Program-made: the position numbers and the translations under genes
The notes under the pieces: generated by a model
Told to the model about the DNA's origin: nothing
Database searches by the model: none
The model's input: the letters and a program-made list of their open reading frames with translations, nothing else
Source of the DNA: Streptomyces sp. DHE7-1
Lineage (GTDB): Bacteria > Actinomycetota > Actinomycetes > Streptomycetales > Streptomycetaceae
Direction: 5' to 3'
Assembly (NCBI GenBank): GCA_016432725.1
Contig: JACJDG010000003.1
Coordinates: 4,030,001-4,094,000 of the forward strand
Length of the DNA stretch: 64,000 nucleotides
Shown here: positions 38,087 to 46,260 of the stretch, in pieces
Numbering within the stretch: position 1 is the first letter of the stretch
How the letters are laid out: every line of letters starts with the position of its first letter

Positions 38087-38268
38087 CGGCGGCTCCGCTC
38101 GAACATGTCCCGCAGTTCCCGGGCACCGCCGCCGCCCGTGACCCAGCGGCCCGCCGCCCAGCCGGCCCCGCCGAGCGCGGCCACCAGCAGGAACGCGCCG
38201 AAGCCGCCGAAGTACCCGGCGAACGCCAGAGCCATCCCCGCGATCATCCCTACGAACGGTGCGTTCAC
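38083..38268 (-). CDS. small membrane protein of the Asp23 operon (DUF2273-like)
   Basis: 61 residues with two Gly/Ala-rich membrane helices and a basic tail ending ELRDMFERSRR. Small DUF2273 proteins sit at this place in Asp23/AmaP operons of other Gram-positives. GTG start; its stop overlaps the next start. Confidence 0.7.
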   Translation of the reverse strand: MNAPFVGMIAGMALAFAGYFGGFGAFLLVAALGGAGWAAGRWVTGGGGARELRDMFERSRR

Positions 38269-38321
38269 GCCCGTCCACCTCCCGACTGGATCCGCTGCCG
38301 ACCGCTCATGCCCCCGGTCCG

Positions 38322-38825
38322 CTACTCCACGCGTGCCTCGGCACCGGAGGAGGGCTCCTCCTCGTCCGGCAGCCGGACGTCGTTGACGGTGATGTTCACT
38401 TCGACGACCTCCAGCCCGGTGATGCGCTCCACCGCCGAGATGACGTTCTCGCGCACGTCCCGGGCCACGTCGGTGATGGGGACGCCGTACTCGACGACCA
38501 GGTCGAGGTCCACCGCCGTCTGCCGCTCGCCGACCTCGACCTTGACGCCGCGCCCCACGTTGGGCCGGCCGCCCGGTACCCGGTCGCGGACGGCGCCGAT
38601 GGTGCGCGACAGCCCGCCGCCCATGTCGTGGACGCCCGGGATCTCCCGGGCCGCGATGCCCGCCACCTTCACGACGACCAGGTCGGCGATCGACGTCCGG
38701 CCCCGGTCAGCGGCCGGCTGGTCCACGCCGGCCCTGCCGCCGGCGAGGGCCGTGGTGCCCTCGGTCCTGCCGCCGGTCCCGGCGGTGTGGGTGTCCTTGA
38801 CGGTGACCGTGCTCTGCGTGGTCAT
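38322..38825 (-). CDS. Asp23/Gls24 family envelope stress response protein
   Basis: 167 residues: a Thr/Gly/Ala-rich N-terminus and an Asp23 domain (about 50-160) with ADLVVVKVAGIAAREIPGVHDMGG, the alternating strand VDLDLVVEYGVPI and VEVNITVNDVRLPDEE. First gene of the minus-strand operon that continues through the small membrane protein, the Asp23-DUF6286 fusion, the AmaP-like protein and YihY. ATG with SD GGAAGGA. Known family members form membrane-associated polymers under cell-envelope stress. Confidence 0.9.
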   Translation of the reverse strand: MTTQSTVTVKDTHTAGTGGRTEGTTALAGGRAGVDQPAADRGRTSIADLVVVKVAGIAAREIPGVHDMGGGLSRTIGAVRDRVPGGRPNVGRGVKVEVGERQTAVDLDLVVEYGVPITDVARDVRENVISAVERITGLEVVEVNITVNDVRLPDEEEPSSGAEARVE

Positions 38826-38936
38826 GGTGGTGTCCTTCCCGCTTCGGCTCGTTCCTGTTGCGCCTTGTATGTATTCGGACCCGTCCGGGCCGCCTCTGTG
38901 ACGCACGTTTTCCAGAGGCTTCCGGCGGAAACGCGG

Positions 38937-38970
38937 ACGGGGGCCCGGACCACGTGGTCCGGGCCCCCGT
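38937..38970 (-). terminator. perfect 34-bp palindrome, terminator of the fasciclin gene
   Basis: Two 17-nt arms (ACGGGGGCCCGGACCAC and its complement) with no unpaired loop, 11 nt after the fasciclin gene stop. It also shields the Asp23 operon promoter from read-through. Confidence 0.7.
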
Positions 38971-38981
38971 CAGGCACGGCG

Positions 38982-39638
38982 TCAGGAAGGCATCAGCACC
39001 GTGTCGACGATGTACACGTTGGCGTTGGCCGTCTTGACGTTGCCGCAGACGACCTTCGAGGAGTCGTTGACGGTGTAGGACTCACCGGAGCCGGACGTGG
39101 CGAGCTTCGACTTCTCCAGGGTGGGGAAGGAGCCGTTCTCCAGGTCCTTGGGCGCGAGCTTCTGGCCGACGACGTGGTAGGTCAGGATCTTCGTCAGCTG
39201 GGCCTTGTCGGCGAGGACCTTGTCCAGGGTGGCCTTGGGGATCTTCTTGAAGGCGTCGTTGGTCGGCGCGAACACGGTGATGTCCTTCGCGTTGTTGAGC
39301 GTGTCGACCAGACCGGCCTTCTTCACGGCGGAGACCAGGGTGGACAGGGCCGGGTTGTTGGAGGCGGCGGTGGCCACCGGGTCCTTGGCCATGCCGTCGA
39401 AGGAACCGGCGCCGTCCTTGGGAACCGAGGAGCAGGCGGGCCCGAACGGCTCGTCCATGGCCGACGCGGAGCTGCCCATGCCGTCGTCCGAGGTGCCGGC
39501 CGTCGCCGTCGCCGACGCCTTCGAGGCGGAGTCGGACTTGTCGGAGTCGCTGCCGCCGTCGGAACAGGCGCTGAGGGCGAGCGGCAGGACGGCCGCGGCG
39601 GCCACGGTCAGGGCGGTACGGCGGAAACGGGTGTTCAT
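38982..39638 (-). CDS. fasciclin-domain lipoprotein (MPT83-like)
   Basis: 218 residues: signal peptide with lipobox ALSAC (Cys near 25), a Ser/Asp/Ala-rich linker, then one fasciclin domain (about 80-216) with ITVFAPTNDAFKKIP and LTYHVVGQKL. In M. tuberculosis the fasciclin proteins MPT83 (lipoprotein) and MPT70 are the classic SigK targets. Here the gene follows the molybdoenzyme gene by 65 nt, has its own SD (AGGAG) but no promoter of its own that I can see, and ends at a perfect palindrome. Probably an extracytoplasmic adhesion or ligand-binding protein. Confidence 0.92.
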   Translation of the reverse strand: MNTRFRRTALTVAAAAVLPLALSACSDGGSDSDKSDSASKASATATAGTSDDGMGSSASAMDEPFGPACSSVPKDGAGSFDGMAKDPVATAASNNPALSTLVSAVKKAGLVDTLNNAKDITVFAPTNDAFKKIPKATLDKVLADKAQLTKILTYHVVGQKLAPKDLENGSFPTLEKSKLATSGSGESYTVNDSSKVVCGNVKTANANVYIVDTVLMPS

Positions 39639-39703
39639 GCGGATCTCCTGTTGGTAGCGGCAGCCCGAGCTGCCTTCATCGGGGGAAGAGATGGTTCGGG
39701 AGG

Positions 39704-41323
39704 TCACTCGACGGTGACCACGACGGAGTGCCATCCACTGGCACCGTCGGGAACGGTCCGGGTGCGTCTCTCTGTCTGCACCCGGCCGGAGCGGTCGGTG
39801 GCGCGCACGGTGAGCGTGTGTCCGCCCTTGGTGGCCCGCCAGGGGAAGGACCACTGGCGCCAGGTGTCGCGGCTGTCCTCGGCGGCCAGCCGGGCCTCCT
39901 GCCAGGGGCCGTCGTCGACGCGCACCTCGACCTTGTCGATGCCGCGGTGCTGGGCCCAGGCGACCCCGGCGACCATGACCGGGCCTGCCGCGGGCCGGGC
40001 GAAGGGCTTCGGGGTGTCGATCCGGGACTGCGTCTTCACCGGTGCCCTGCGGGCCCAGCCGCGCTTCACCCAGTAGGGGTCGTAGGCGTCGAAGGTGGTC
40101 AGCTCCAGGTCCGTGATCCACTTGCAGGCGGAGACGTACCCGTAGAGCCCCGGCACCACCATCCGTACGGGGAAACCGTGGTCGAACGGCAGCGGCTCCC
40201 CGTTCATGCCGACCGCGAGCAGCGCGTCCCGGCCGTCCATGACGTCCTCGACCGGGCTGCCGATGGTCATGCCGTCCACCGAGCGGGCCACCAGCTGGTC
40301 GGCCGGGCCGCCGCGCGACGGCGGCCGCACCCCGCACTCGGCCAGCAGGTCGGCCAGCCGGGCGCCGGTCCAGCGCGCGGTGCCCACGTAGGGGCCGCCG
40401 ACCTCGTTGGACACACAGGTGAGGGTGATGTCGCGTTCGACCAGCTCGCGGCGGAGGAGGTCGTCGAAGGAGAGCACGACCGGCCGGGACACGCCCTTGC
40501 CGTGGACGCGCAGCCGCCAGGTCGTGGCGTCCACCTTCGGGACCACCAGCGCGGTGTCGACCCGGTAGAAGGAACCGCTGGGGGTGACGAACGGGCTCAC
40601 GCCGGGGATCCGCAGACCGGCTCCCCGCGGGACCGCCTGCGCCGGCGAGCCGGGCGCCGGCAGCACCAGTGCGTCGCGGGCGGCGACCGCGTCCCGGCCG
40701 CTCGCGCCGTTCAGCGACCGGCCCAGCGCCCCGGCCCCGGCGGAGGCGACGGCGGCGGCCGAGGCGGCGATCACGAACCCGCGCCGGTCCCATCCGTCGC
40801 CGGAACCCGCCCCGGCTTCCGCACCGGGAGCCTCGTCCTCACGGGCCTGCTCCCGCCACGCGAGCCGGCCCGCGAGGAAGAAGAGAACGGCCGCTCCGGC
40901 GCCCGCGCCCAGGAGCGAGGGCAGGGTGTCGGACAGTCCGCGCGAGTCGGGCCGGCCGACGGCCGCGAGCGCGCCGGCCACGCCGAACAGCACGACCCCC
41001 GCCGCGGCGGCCCGCCGGTGGCGCAGCGCGGCGATTCCGAGGGCGCAGGCGAAAAGCGTCAGCACCGCCAGAATTCCGAGTTCCAGAACCAGTTTGTCGT
41101 CGGTCCCGAAATTCCGGACGGCCCAGTCCTTCACGGCGGCGGGCGTGCGGTCGATCGCCGCCCCGCCCACCGCGACGACGGGCCCCGCCTGCGGACGGAC
41201 CGCCACCGACACCAGCTCGGCCAGGGCGAGCGAGGCGAAGCCCGCGACGGCGCCGGCGAGCGCGCCCGCCGTCACCCGGAGCGGCCCCGAGGGCCTGCGC
41301 GGTTCCTTCTCGTCGTCAGTCAC
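39704..41323 (-). CDS. membrane-anchored molybdopterin-dependent oxidoreductase, sulfite-oxidase family
   Basis: 539 residues: about five membrane helices in the first 200, then a Tat-like RRGF segment followed by a hydrophobic stretch, a molybdopterin domain (about 255-430) with the Cys ligand in ITLTCVSNEVGG and FDHGFPVRMVVPGLYG, and a C-terminal Ig-like dimerisation domain (about 440-535) as in sulfite oxidases. The GTG start is confirmed by a SigK-type -10 box only 6 nt upstream, so the mRNA should be leaderless. Substrate unknown. It forms an operon with the fasciclin lipoprotein. Confidence 0.92.
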   Translation of the reverse strand: MTDDEKEPRRPSGPLRVTAGALAGAVAGFASLALAELVSVAVRPQAGPVVAVGGAAIDRTPAAVKDWAVRNFGTDDKLVLELGILAVLTLFACALGIAALRHRRAAAAGVVLFGVAGALAAVGRPDSRGLSDTLPSLLGAGAGAAVLFFLAGRLAWREQAREDEAPGAEAGAGSGDGWDRRGFVIAASAAAVASAGAGALGRSLNGASGRDAVAARDALVLPAPGSPAQAVPRGAGLRIPGVSPFVTPSGSFYRVDTALVVPKVDATTWRLRVHGKGVSRPVVLSFDDLLRRELVERDITLTCVSNEVGGPYVGTARWTGARLADLLAECGVRPPSRGGPADQLVARSVDGMTIGSPVEDVMDGRDALLAVGMNGEPLPFDHGFPVRMVVPGLYGYVSACKWITDLELTTFDAYDPYWVKRGWARRAPVKTQSRIDTPKPFARPAAGPVMVAGVAWAQHRGIDKVEVRVDDGPWQEARLAAEDSRDTWRQWSFPWRATKGGHTLTVRATDRSGRVQTERRTRTVPDGASGWHSVVVTVE

Positions 41324-41329
41324 GTGGGG

Positions 41330-41358
41330 AATCCGGTTCCACGGGGGTTCCGGATTGG
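41330..41358 (-). promoter_or_regulatory. SigK-type promoter of the molybdoenzyme-fasciclin operon
   Basis: On the minus strand CCAATCC (41358-41352), 15 nt, CCGGATT (41336-41330), then 6 nt to the GTG. Identical in both boxes and in spacing to the promoters at 29307 and 44575. Predicts leaderless transcription of the gene. Confidence 0.78.
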
Positions 41359-41392
41359 CCGTTGCCTCGATCGAGTGAATCTTTTTTCCGCA

Positions 41393-41420
41393 CCAATCCA
41401 CGGGCCGTTCCGCTACGGAA
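41393..41420 (+). promoter_or_regulatory. weak divergent SigK-like site
   Basis: CCAATCC (41393-41399), 15 nt, ACGGAA (41415-41420; four of six match CCGGAT). It faces the ECF-Asp23 operon, 151 nt before its start. Could be chance. Confidence 0.25.
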
Positions 41421-41571
41421 GAAAAGACGAAATCGAAGGCCGGCACTCCGCGAACCCCGCCCGCCCCGCCGGTCGTGCATCCGCCGGTGTCCCGCCGCCG
41501 AAGAAGTCGTGCGTAACGGGCACGGCTCGACGGTGTCCAAGTGGGAGAGACCGGACGAGAGGAGCCGCCCA

Positions 41572-42155
41572 GTGGCGGGGGCCCGCACACCGACCGCATC
41601 ACCGGACGTCGGGGGCGTCACCGACGACGCCCTGCTGACGGTCCGGGCCGCGGAGGGCGACGAGGACGCCTTCGCGGTGCTCGTGCAGCGCCACGCGCCG
41701 GCGCTGATCCGGCTGGCCACGCGCCTGCTGGGCACCCCGGCGGAGGCGGAGGACGCGGTGCAGGACGCCTTCCTGAGCGCCTGGCGCCGGCTGCCGGAGT
41801 TCCAGGGCCGTTCGTCCTTCGGGACGTGGATGTACCGCATCGTCACCAACCGCTGCCTGAACCTGCTGCGGTCCCGCAGACCGGTGGCGCCCCTGGAGGC
41901 GGCCGGGGAGGTGGCGGCGGCCGAGCACACCACGTCCCCGAGCGCCTCGCCGAGTCCCGCGACGCCGTCCGCGAGCTGCGCGAGGCCCTGGACCTGCTCT
42001 CGGCGGAACAGCGCACCTGCTGGGTACTGAGAGAACTGGACGGCCGGTCCTACGAGTTCATCGCGGACGCGGTCGGCCTCAGCCAGGAGGCCGTCCGGGC
42101 CCGCGTCTTCCGCGCACGCCGCTGCCTGACACGAGCACTGGGGGCCTGGCGATGA
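41572..42155 (+). CDS. ECF RNA polymerase sigma factor of the Asp23 module (one apparent frameshift)
   Basis: About 194 residues after restoring one base at 41936-41941. Region 2 with AEAEDAVQDAFLSAWRRLP and WMYRIVTNRCLNLLRSRR, region 4 with LRELDGRSYEFIADAVGLSQEAVRARVFRARRCL (quoted by its ends: LRELDG and FRARRC). GTG start with SD GAGAGGAG 7 nt upstream. Its stop overlaps the next gene (ATGA), whose product has both a zinc anti-sigma motif and an Asp23 domain, so the pair is probably a sigma/anti-sigma switch for envelope stress. Confidence 0.85.
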
Positions 42156-42772
42156 CCACCCACACCGACCCGCCCGACGACGCCCGCGCCCTCGGCGACA
42201 ACGAACTCCTGCCGTGCGGACGGCCGTTGTCCCAGGTCTGGGACGACTGGGAACGGCAGACGGACGACCCCCACCGGGCCGCCTGCCCGCACTGCCGGCG
42301 CGCCGTCCGGGAGCTCGACGCGCTGGAGACGGCCGTACGCGGCCTGCGCGAGGAGAGCCCGGACACGTCCGCGTACGACGCCGGGCCACTGACCCGGCGG
42401 GTCATGGACCTCGTCCGGCTGGAGCTGCGGCCCGGCCGCCCGCTGCCCCTGGGCGGACCCGCCGAGGACCTGTGGATCATGGAGACGGTCGCGGCCCGCA
42501 CGCTGCGCGAGGCCGCCGAGACGGTCGACGGCGTACGCGCGGGCTCCTGCCGTCTCGCGCCCGCCGACGGCCCGGACACCGGCGCCGTCGCGCTCCGCCT
42601 CGACATCCACGCCCCGGCCGGCGCCGACCTGCCGGAGCTGGCGGAGCGGGTACGGCAACGGGTGCGGGACACCGCGGACCGGCACCTGGGCATGGACATA
42701 GCGGCCGTGGACATCCGTGTCACCGACCTCGTCGACGCCCCCGTCGGCGATCAGGAAGGGCGAACCGCATGA
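42152..42772 (+). CDS. zinc anti-sigma-like motif fused to Asp23/Gls24 domain
   Basis: 206 residues. N-terminal part (about 1-65) has the HxxxCxxC arrangement PHRAACPHCRR typical of zinc anti-sigma (ZAS/zf-HC2) domains, with an upstream Cys/His-containing helix. The C-terminal part (about 95-195) is an Asp23 domain with VRLRLDIHAP-like strands (here VALRLDIHAPAG) and VDIRVTDLVD. No membrane helix. It follows the ECF sigma gene with a 4-nt overlap. A soluble anti-sigma whose sensor is an Asp23 domain is the simplest reading. Confidence 0.75.
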   Translation: MTTHTDPPDDARALGDNELLPCGRPLSQVWDDWERQTDDPHRAACPHCRRAVRELDALETAVRGLREESPDTSAYDAGPLTRRVMDLVRLELRPGRPLPLGGPAEDLWIMETVAARTLREAAETVDGVRAGSCRLAPADGPDTGAVALRLDIHAPAGADLPELAERVRQRVRDTADRHLGMDIAAVDIRVTDLVDAPVGDQEGRTA

Positions 42773-43113
42773 CCGCGCACATCACGCACGACACGCTCGT
42801 CGAGGACGTCGCCAGGGTCGTGGAGGGCGTGCCCGGCGTGGCCTTCCTCAAGCCGGGCCTGGCCGCCCGGCTCCGCTCGGCGTGGGGCGGCCCGGGATCC
42901 GGGCCCGGCGCCGGACGTCCGCAGGCCGCCGGGGTCCGTCTGACGCCCGGGCCCGACGGCTGGCGGGCCGACGTCCAGGTGGTGACGTCGCGCCGGGACC
43001 GGTCCTTGGACGTGGCCCGCGCCGTCCGCACCGCCGTCCAGGCACACCTGGCCACGCTGTCCCCGGACCGCCCGGCGGCACAGGTGACCGTGACCGTGAC
43101 CGGCCTGGTCTGA
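42769..43113 (+). CDS. small Asp23-like protein
   Basis: 114 residues. VEDVARVVEGVPGVAFLKPGL at the N-terminus and the strand-like VTVTVTGLV at the end match short Asp23/Gls24 homologues that act as helpers in these operons. ATGA overlap with the previous gene. Third and last gene of the plus-strand ECF-Asp23 operon, convergent with rskA 65 bp away. Confidence 0.72.
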   Translation: MTAHITHDTLVEDVARVVEGVPGVAFLKPGLAARLRSAWGGPGSGPGAGRPQAAGVRLTPGPDGWRADVQVVTSRRDRSLDVARAVRTAVQAHLATLSPDRPAAQVTVTVTGLV

Positions 43114-43178
43114 TCCGGAGCGGCACCCGGCGCCCCGCCGCCCGGGTGCCCGCCCCTCGCTCCGTCCGGGAGCGGCCC

Positions 43179-43931
43179 TCAGGCGGGCAGGCCCAGCAGG
43201 GCGACCGGCGCGGACGTCGGCTTCGCGGAGCCGCCCGCCGGCTCCACGGTGACCCCCATGCCCGAGGCGCCGTCCACCCCTCCGCGCAGCAGCACGGCCT
43301 GGTCGGTGCGGCCGGGATCCATGAGGCCGGCCGACCGCATCGTGCCGTCGTCGTCGAACCAGAGCTGGTACACCTTGCCTCCCGCAGGCCGGGCCATGCC
43401 GGAGGCGACGAAGACGGCCTTGTCCCGTTCCCGGGAGACGACGACGCTGCCGGTGGCTCCGTGGCCCAGGGCGGCGGTCCGGGTCCGCGCGTCCGGCGCC
43501 GCGAGCACGGCGGCGATCTCGGCGGTGCCCTGCCGGGCGCCGCGCGCCTGGCGCAGGGCGTCCTCGGCCCGCTGGTGCTGCCACACCGTCGTACCGCCGA
43601 GGGTGGCGGCCGCCGCGAGACAGGCGGCCAGCGCCCACCGGGACAGCAGCCGCGTCCGATTACCGGCCCGGCCCGCACGGATCCCGGTCGTGCCGGGCGA
43701 CACCTGCCGGACGGAGGAGATCTGCCGCAGGACCTTCCCGCGCAGGGCCGGCGAGGGCGTCATGGTGGCGGCGAGCCCCAGCCGGGCCGCGGTGGCGGAC
43801 AGCTCGGCGGTCTCCTGCGCGCACGGCTCGCAGTCCGCCAGATGGCGCTCGAACGCGGCGCGTTCCTCGTCGAGCAGGGCGTGCAGCGCGTAGGCGCCGG
43901 TCATCCGGTGCAGGTCGGCGGTCGTGGTCAC
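43179..43931 (-). CDS. rskA: anti-sigma-K factor RskA
   Basis: 250 residues: zinc anti-sigma domain with HLADCEPC (HxxxCxxC) near residue 30, one membrane helix (about 95-115) and an extracytoplasmic RskA domain (about 120-245) with VYQLWFDDDGTMRSAGLMDP. In mycobacteria RskA holds SigK inactive until regulated proteolysis. Its GTG overlaps the sigK stop (GTGA). Confidence 0.93.
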   Translation of the reverse strand: MTTTADLHRMTGAYALHALLDEERAAFERHLADCEPCAQETAELSATAARLGLAATMTPSPALRGKVLRQISSVRQVSPGTTGIRAGRAGNRTRLLSRWALAACLAAAATLGGTTVWQHQRAEDALRQARGARQGTAEIAAVLAAPDARTRTAALGHGATGSVVVSRERDKAVFVASGMARPAGGKVYQLWFDDDGTMRSAGLMDPGRTDQAVLLRGGVDGASGMGVTVEPAGGSAKPTSAPVALLGLPA

Positions 43932-44536
43932 GCGGTCACCCCCAGGCAGTCGCGCAGCCGGATGAGACCGTCCCGCAGCCGGGTCTTGGCGGTGCCGAGG
44001 GGAAGGGTGAGCGCCTCCGCGACCTGGCGGTAGGTCAGCCCGCGGTAGTAGGCGAGCGTGACGGCCTGCCGCTGGATCTCGGTCAGCGTGCGCAGGCACC
44101 GTCGCACCTGCTCGCGCTCCAGTCTGGCCTCGACCTGTTCGATCACGTGGTCGAACTCGGGCGTCCGCGCCAGCAGGGCCGCCTTGTGGTCCCTGACCGC
44201 GGCGGCCTCCACCGAGCGCACCCGGTCCACCGCGCGGCGGTGCGCGAGCGTGAGGACCCAGTTGCGGGCGGTCCCGATCTCGGGCCGGTAGCGGGGCGCG
44301 GTGCGCCACACCTCCACCAGCACCTCCTGCGCCACCTCCTCCGACTGGGCCGGATCCCGCAGCACGGCCTGTACGACCCCGAGGACGGGACCGGCCACGG
44401 CGTCGTAGACGGAGGCGAACGCGTCCTCGTCGCCCAGGGCGACGCGGCCCATCAGTTCCTCCAGATCGGGTTCCGACGAGGGATGGGCGCCGATGTACAC
44501 GGCTTCTCTCACAAGGGGCCTCCGCGGTTGCGACAT
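43928..44536 (-). CDS. sigK: ECF sigma factor SigK
   Basis: 202 residues with region 2 (EEVAQEVLVEVWRTAPRYRP and WVLTLAHRRAVDRVRS) and region 4 (LTEIQRQAVTLAYYRGLTYRQVAEAL and GTAKTRLRDGLIRL; each quoted in short pieces). The length, the pairing with an RskA-type anti-sigma and the targets found nearby identify SigK. Its own promoter carries CCAATCC-N15-CCGGATT, so it is probably autoregulated. ATG 44536 lies 10 nt after the -10 box, so the leader is only a few nt; GTG codons shortly downstream are alternatives. Confidence 0.9.
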   Translation of the reverse strand: MSQPRRPLVREAVYIGAHPSSEPDLEELMGRVALGDEDAFASVYDAVAGPVLGVVQAVLRDPAQSEEVAQEVLVEVWRTAPRYRPEIGTARNWVLTLAHRRAVDRVRSVEAAAVRDHKAALLARTPEFDHVIEQVEARLEREQVRRCLRTLTEIQRQAVTLAYYRGLTYRQVAEALTLPLGTAKTRLRDGLIRLRDCLGVTA

Positions 44537-44546
44537 CTCCGGACGT

Positions 44547-44575
44547 AATCCGGTCCCGGAGAGGCGGCGGATTGG
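44547..44575 (-). promoter_or_regulatory. SigK-type promoter of sigK-rskA (autoregulation)
   Basis: Minus strand CCAATCC (44575-44569), 15 nt, CCGGATT (44553-44547). Exact match in both boxes and spacing to the promoters of the molybdoenzyme and fatty-acid operons. Confidence 0.78.
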
Positions 44576-44640
44576 TCCCGACAGGAAAAGGGAACGGATA
44601 CCCCGAACGGGCGTCTCGACGCCTGATCGCAGGCCTGGCG

Positions 44641-46047
44641 TCACCCCGGCTGGGCGGGCCCCCACTCGGAGGAGCCGAGCGGGTGGCTGTACGCGGGGCG
44701 GCCCACGTTCCCGCTGGTCCGGAAGGGCCTGCCGTTGTCGTCGACGCGCACGGTGCCGTGCCGGTCACCGCTGGACCAGTCCAGTTCCAGGTACCAGCTC
44801 ACGTTGTGCGCCCGGGCGTCCGCGAAGACGTAGAAGACCTCGGGGTCGGACTCGCTCACCTTGTACGGGAAGTCGCGCTGGCCGGCCTTCGGGCTGAGTG
44901 CGGGCCGCCCGGCGTCGAGGTCCGTCCCGAACGCCGCCGTCCCCACGCCGCCACCGCACCCGACGCCCATCTCGAAGTCGTTCCAGGCGAGCGGCGCGCT
45001 CTTCTCCACCACCCGCACGTGCAGGTCCTCCAGGACGACGGTGGCCCTGCCGGTCCCCTGCACGGTCAGCGCGAGCATCTGCTGTCCGCCGGGAACCCCG
45101 CCCAGCGCGGTGACCCACCCGCGCGCGTCCGGCTCACCCGGCGGCGGAGGCACCTGCTCGGGCTGCCGGTCGATCAGATAGTGCTGGCTGCAGGGGTCGT
45201 CCCACTTGTACGGGTTGACGGCGACCGCGGGCGCGGTGGCCCCGTCCCGGGCACCGCCGCCCTGCGCCGACCCGCCGCCACCGCCACGGGAGGGGGACGC
45301 GGAGGCGGACGCCGGGGGACTCGCGCCGCGCGAGGCGGACGGCGCGGGCGAACCGCTGCTCGCACCGGCCAGCTCCGAGCCGCCCGTGCTCTCCGGGGCG
45401 GGCTGAGAGACCGCCGTACCCGTACCCGGGTCCCCGGCCCGGCGCTCTTCGCCGCCGCCGGACAGAAGGTTCGCCACGAGCACGGCCGACACCAGGGCGG
45501 CGGCCACGCCGGCCCCGGCGAGGACGACGGTACGCCGCCGCGCCCGGGGGCCCCCGGCCGAACGCCCCGGTTCAGCCGCGGCACCGGCCCCGGCCTCCAC
45601 CGGCTCCCCGGACCCGACCGTCCCGGCCGCGTCCGGCGCCGCGGACTCCGCGGGCGCGGACCGGGACGGCGCCTCCGCCCGTGCCCCCGGCCCCTGCGTC
45701 CCGGGAGCGGACGGCGCTTCCGTCTCCCCGGCCCCGGCCCCGGACGCCGACGGCGCTTCGGCCGTCACCGCCCCGGCCCCGGCCCCCGCCGCCCCGCTCG
45801 CCCTCTGCCGGCGCCGGGCGTCCGCGAGAACCCACCGCCGGTGCAGTTCCACCAGCTCCTCCGGCGTCGCCCGGCACAGCCGAGCGAACCGTTCCACGGG
45901 CGCGTAGTCCGTCGGCACGGCGTCCCCGTTGACGTACCGGTGGAGCGTGGACGCACTCGTGTGCAGCCGCTTGCCGAGCACCCCGTAACTGAGCCCGGAC
46001 CGTTCCTTCAACCGGCCCAGCAGCTCCGGGAAATCGTCCCCCGTCAC
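44641..46047 (-). CDS. membrane-anchored XRE-type helix-turn-helix protein
   Basis: 468 residues: N-terminal Cro/C1-type HTH (about 6-62, with SYGVLGKRLHTSASTLHRYV), a long Ala/Pro/Ser/Gly linker, one membrane helix (about 173-196), a second low-complexity linker and a C-terminal extracytoplasmic domain (about 270-468) with a few cysteines. One-component membrane regulators of this plan occur in streptomycetes, but ligand and targets are unknown. GTG with SD GGAGGGGA. Diverges from the lipoprotein gene at 46261. Confidence 0.82.
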   Translation of the reverse strand: MTGDDFPELLGRLKERSGLSYGVLGKRLHTSASTLHRYVNGDAVPTDYAPVERFARLCRATPEELVELHRRWVLADARRRQRASGAAGAGAGAVTAEAPSASGAGAGETEAPSAPGTQGPGARAEAPSRSAPAESAAPDAAGTVGSGEPVEAGAGAAAEPGRSAGGPRARRRTVVLAGAGVAAALVSAVLVANLLSGGGEERRAGDPGTGTAVSQPAPESTGGSELAGASSGSPAPSASRGASPPASASASPSRGGGGGSAQGGGARDGATAPAVAVNPYKWDDPCSQHYLIDRQPEQVPPPPGEPDARGWVTALGGVPGGQQMLALTVQGTGRATVVLEDLHVRVVEKSAPLAWNDFEMGVGCGGGVGTAAFGTDLDAGRPALSPKAGQRDFPYKVSESDPEVFYVFADARAHNVSWYLELDWSSGDRHGTVRVDDNGRPFRTSGNVGRPAYSHPLGSSEWGPAQPG

Positions 46048-46260
46048 CGTTCCGTCCCCTCCAGACGTCCCGTGCCCCGTTCCAGGGGAAGGTCATTTCA
46101 GCAGGTCAGAGCTATTGCAGGCATTCCAGCGTCCCGGAAGTGCCGACAGTCCTGGCAGCCGGGACGGATCACCGCACAGGCTTGGGCCATCCAAGCACGC
46201 CGCTCCCCGACGACGGAGGAGCGGTCCAGGCCAACACCCGTACCGCACAAGGGGGATCCC

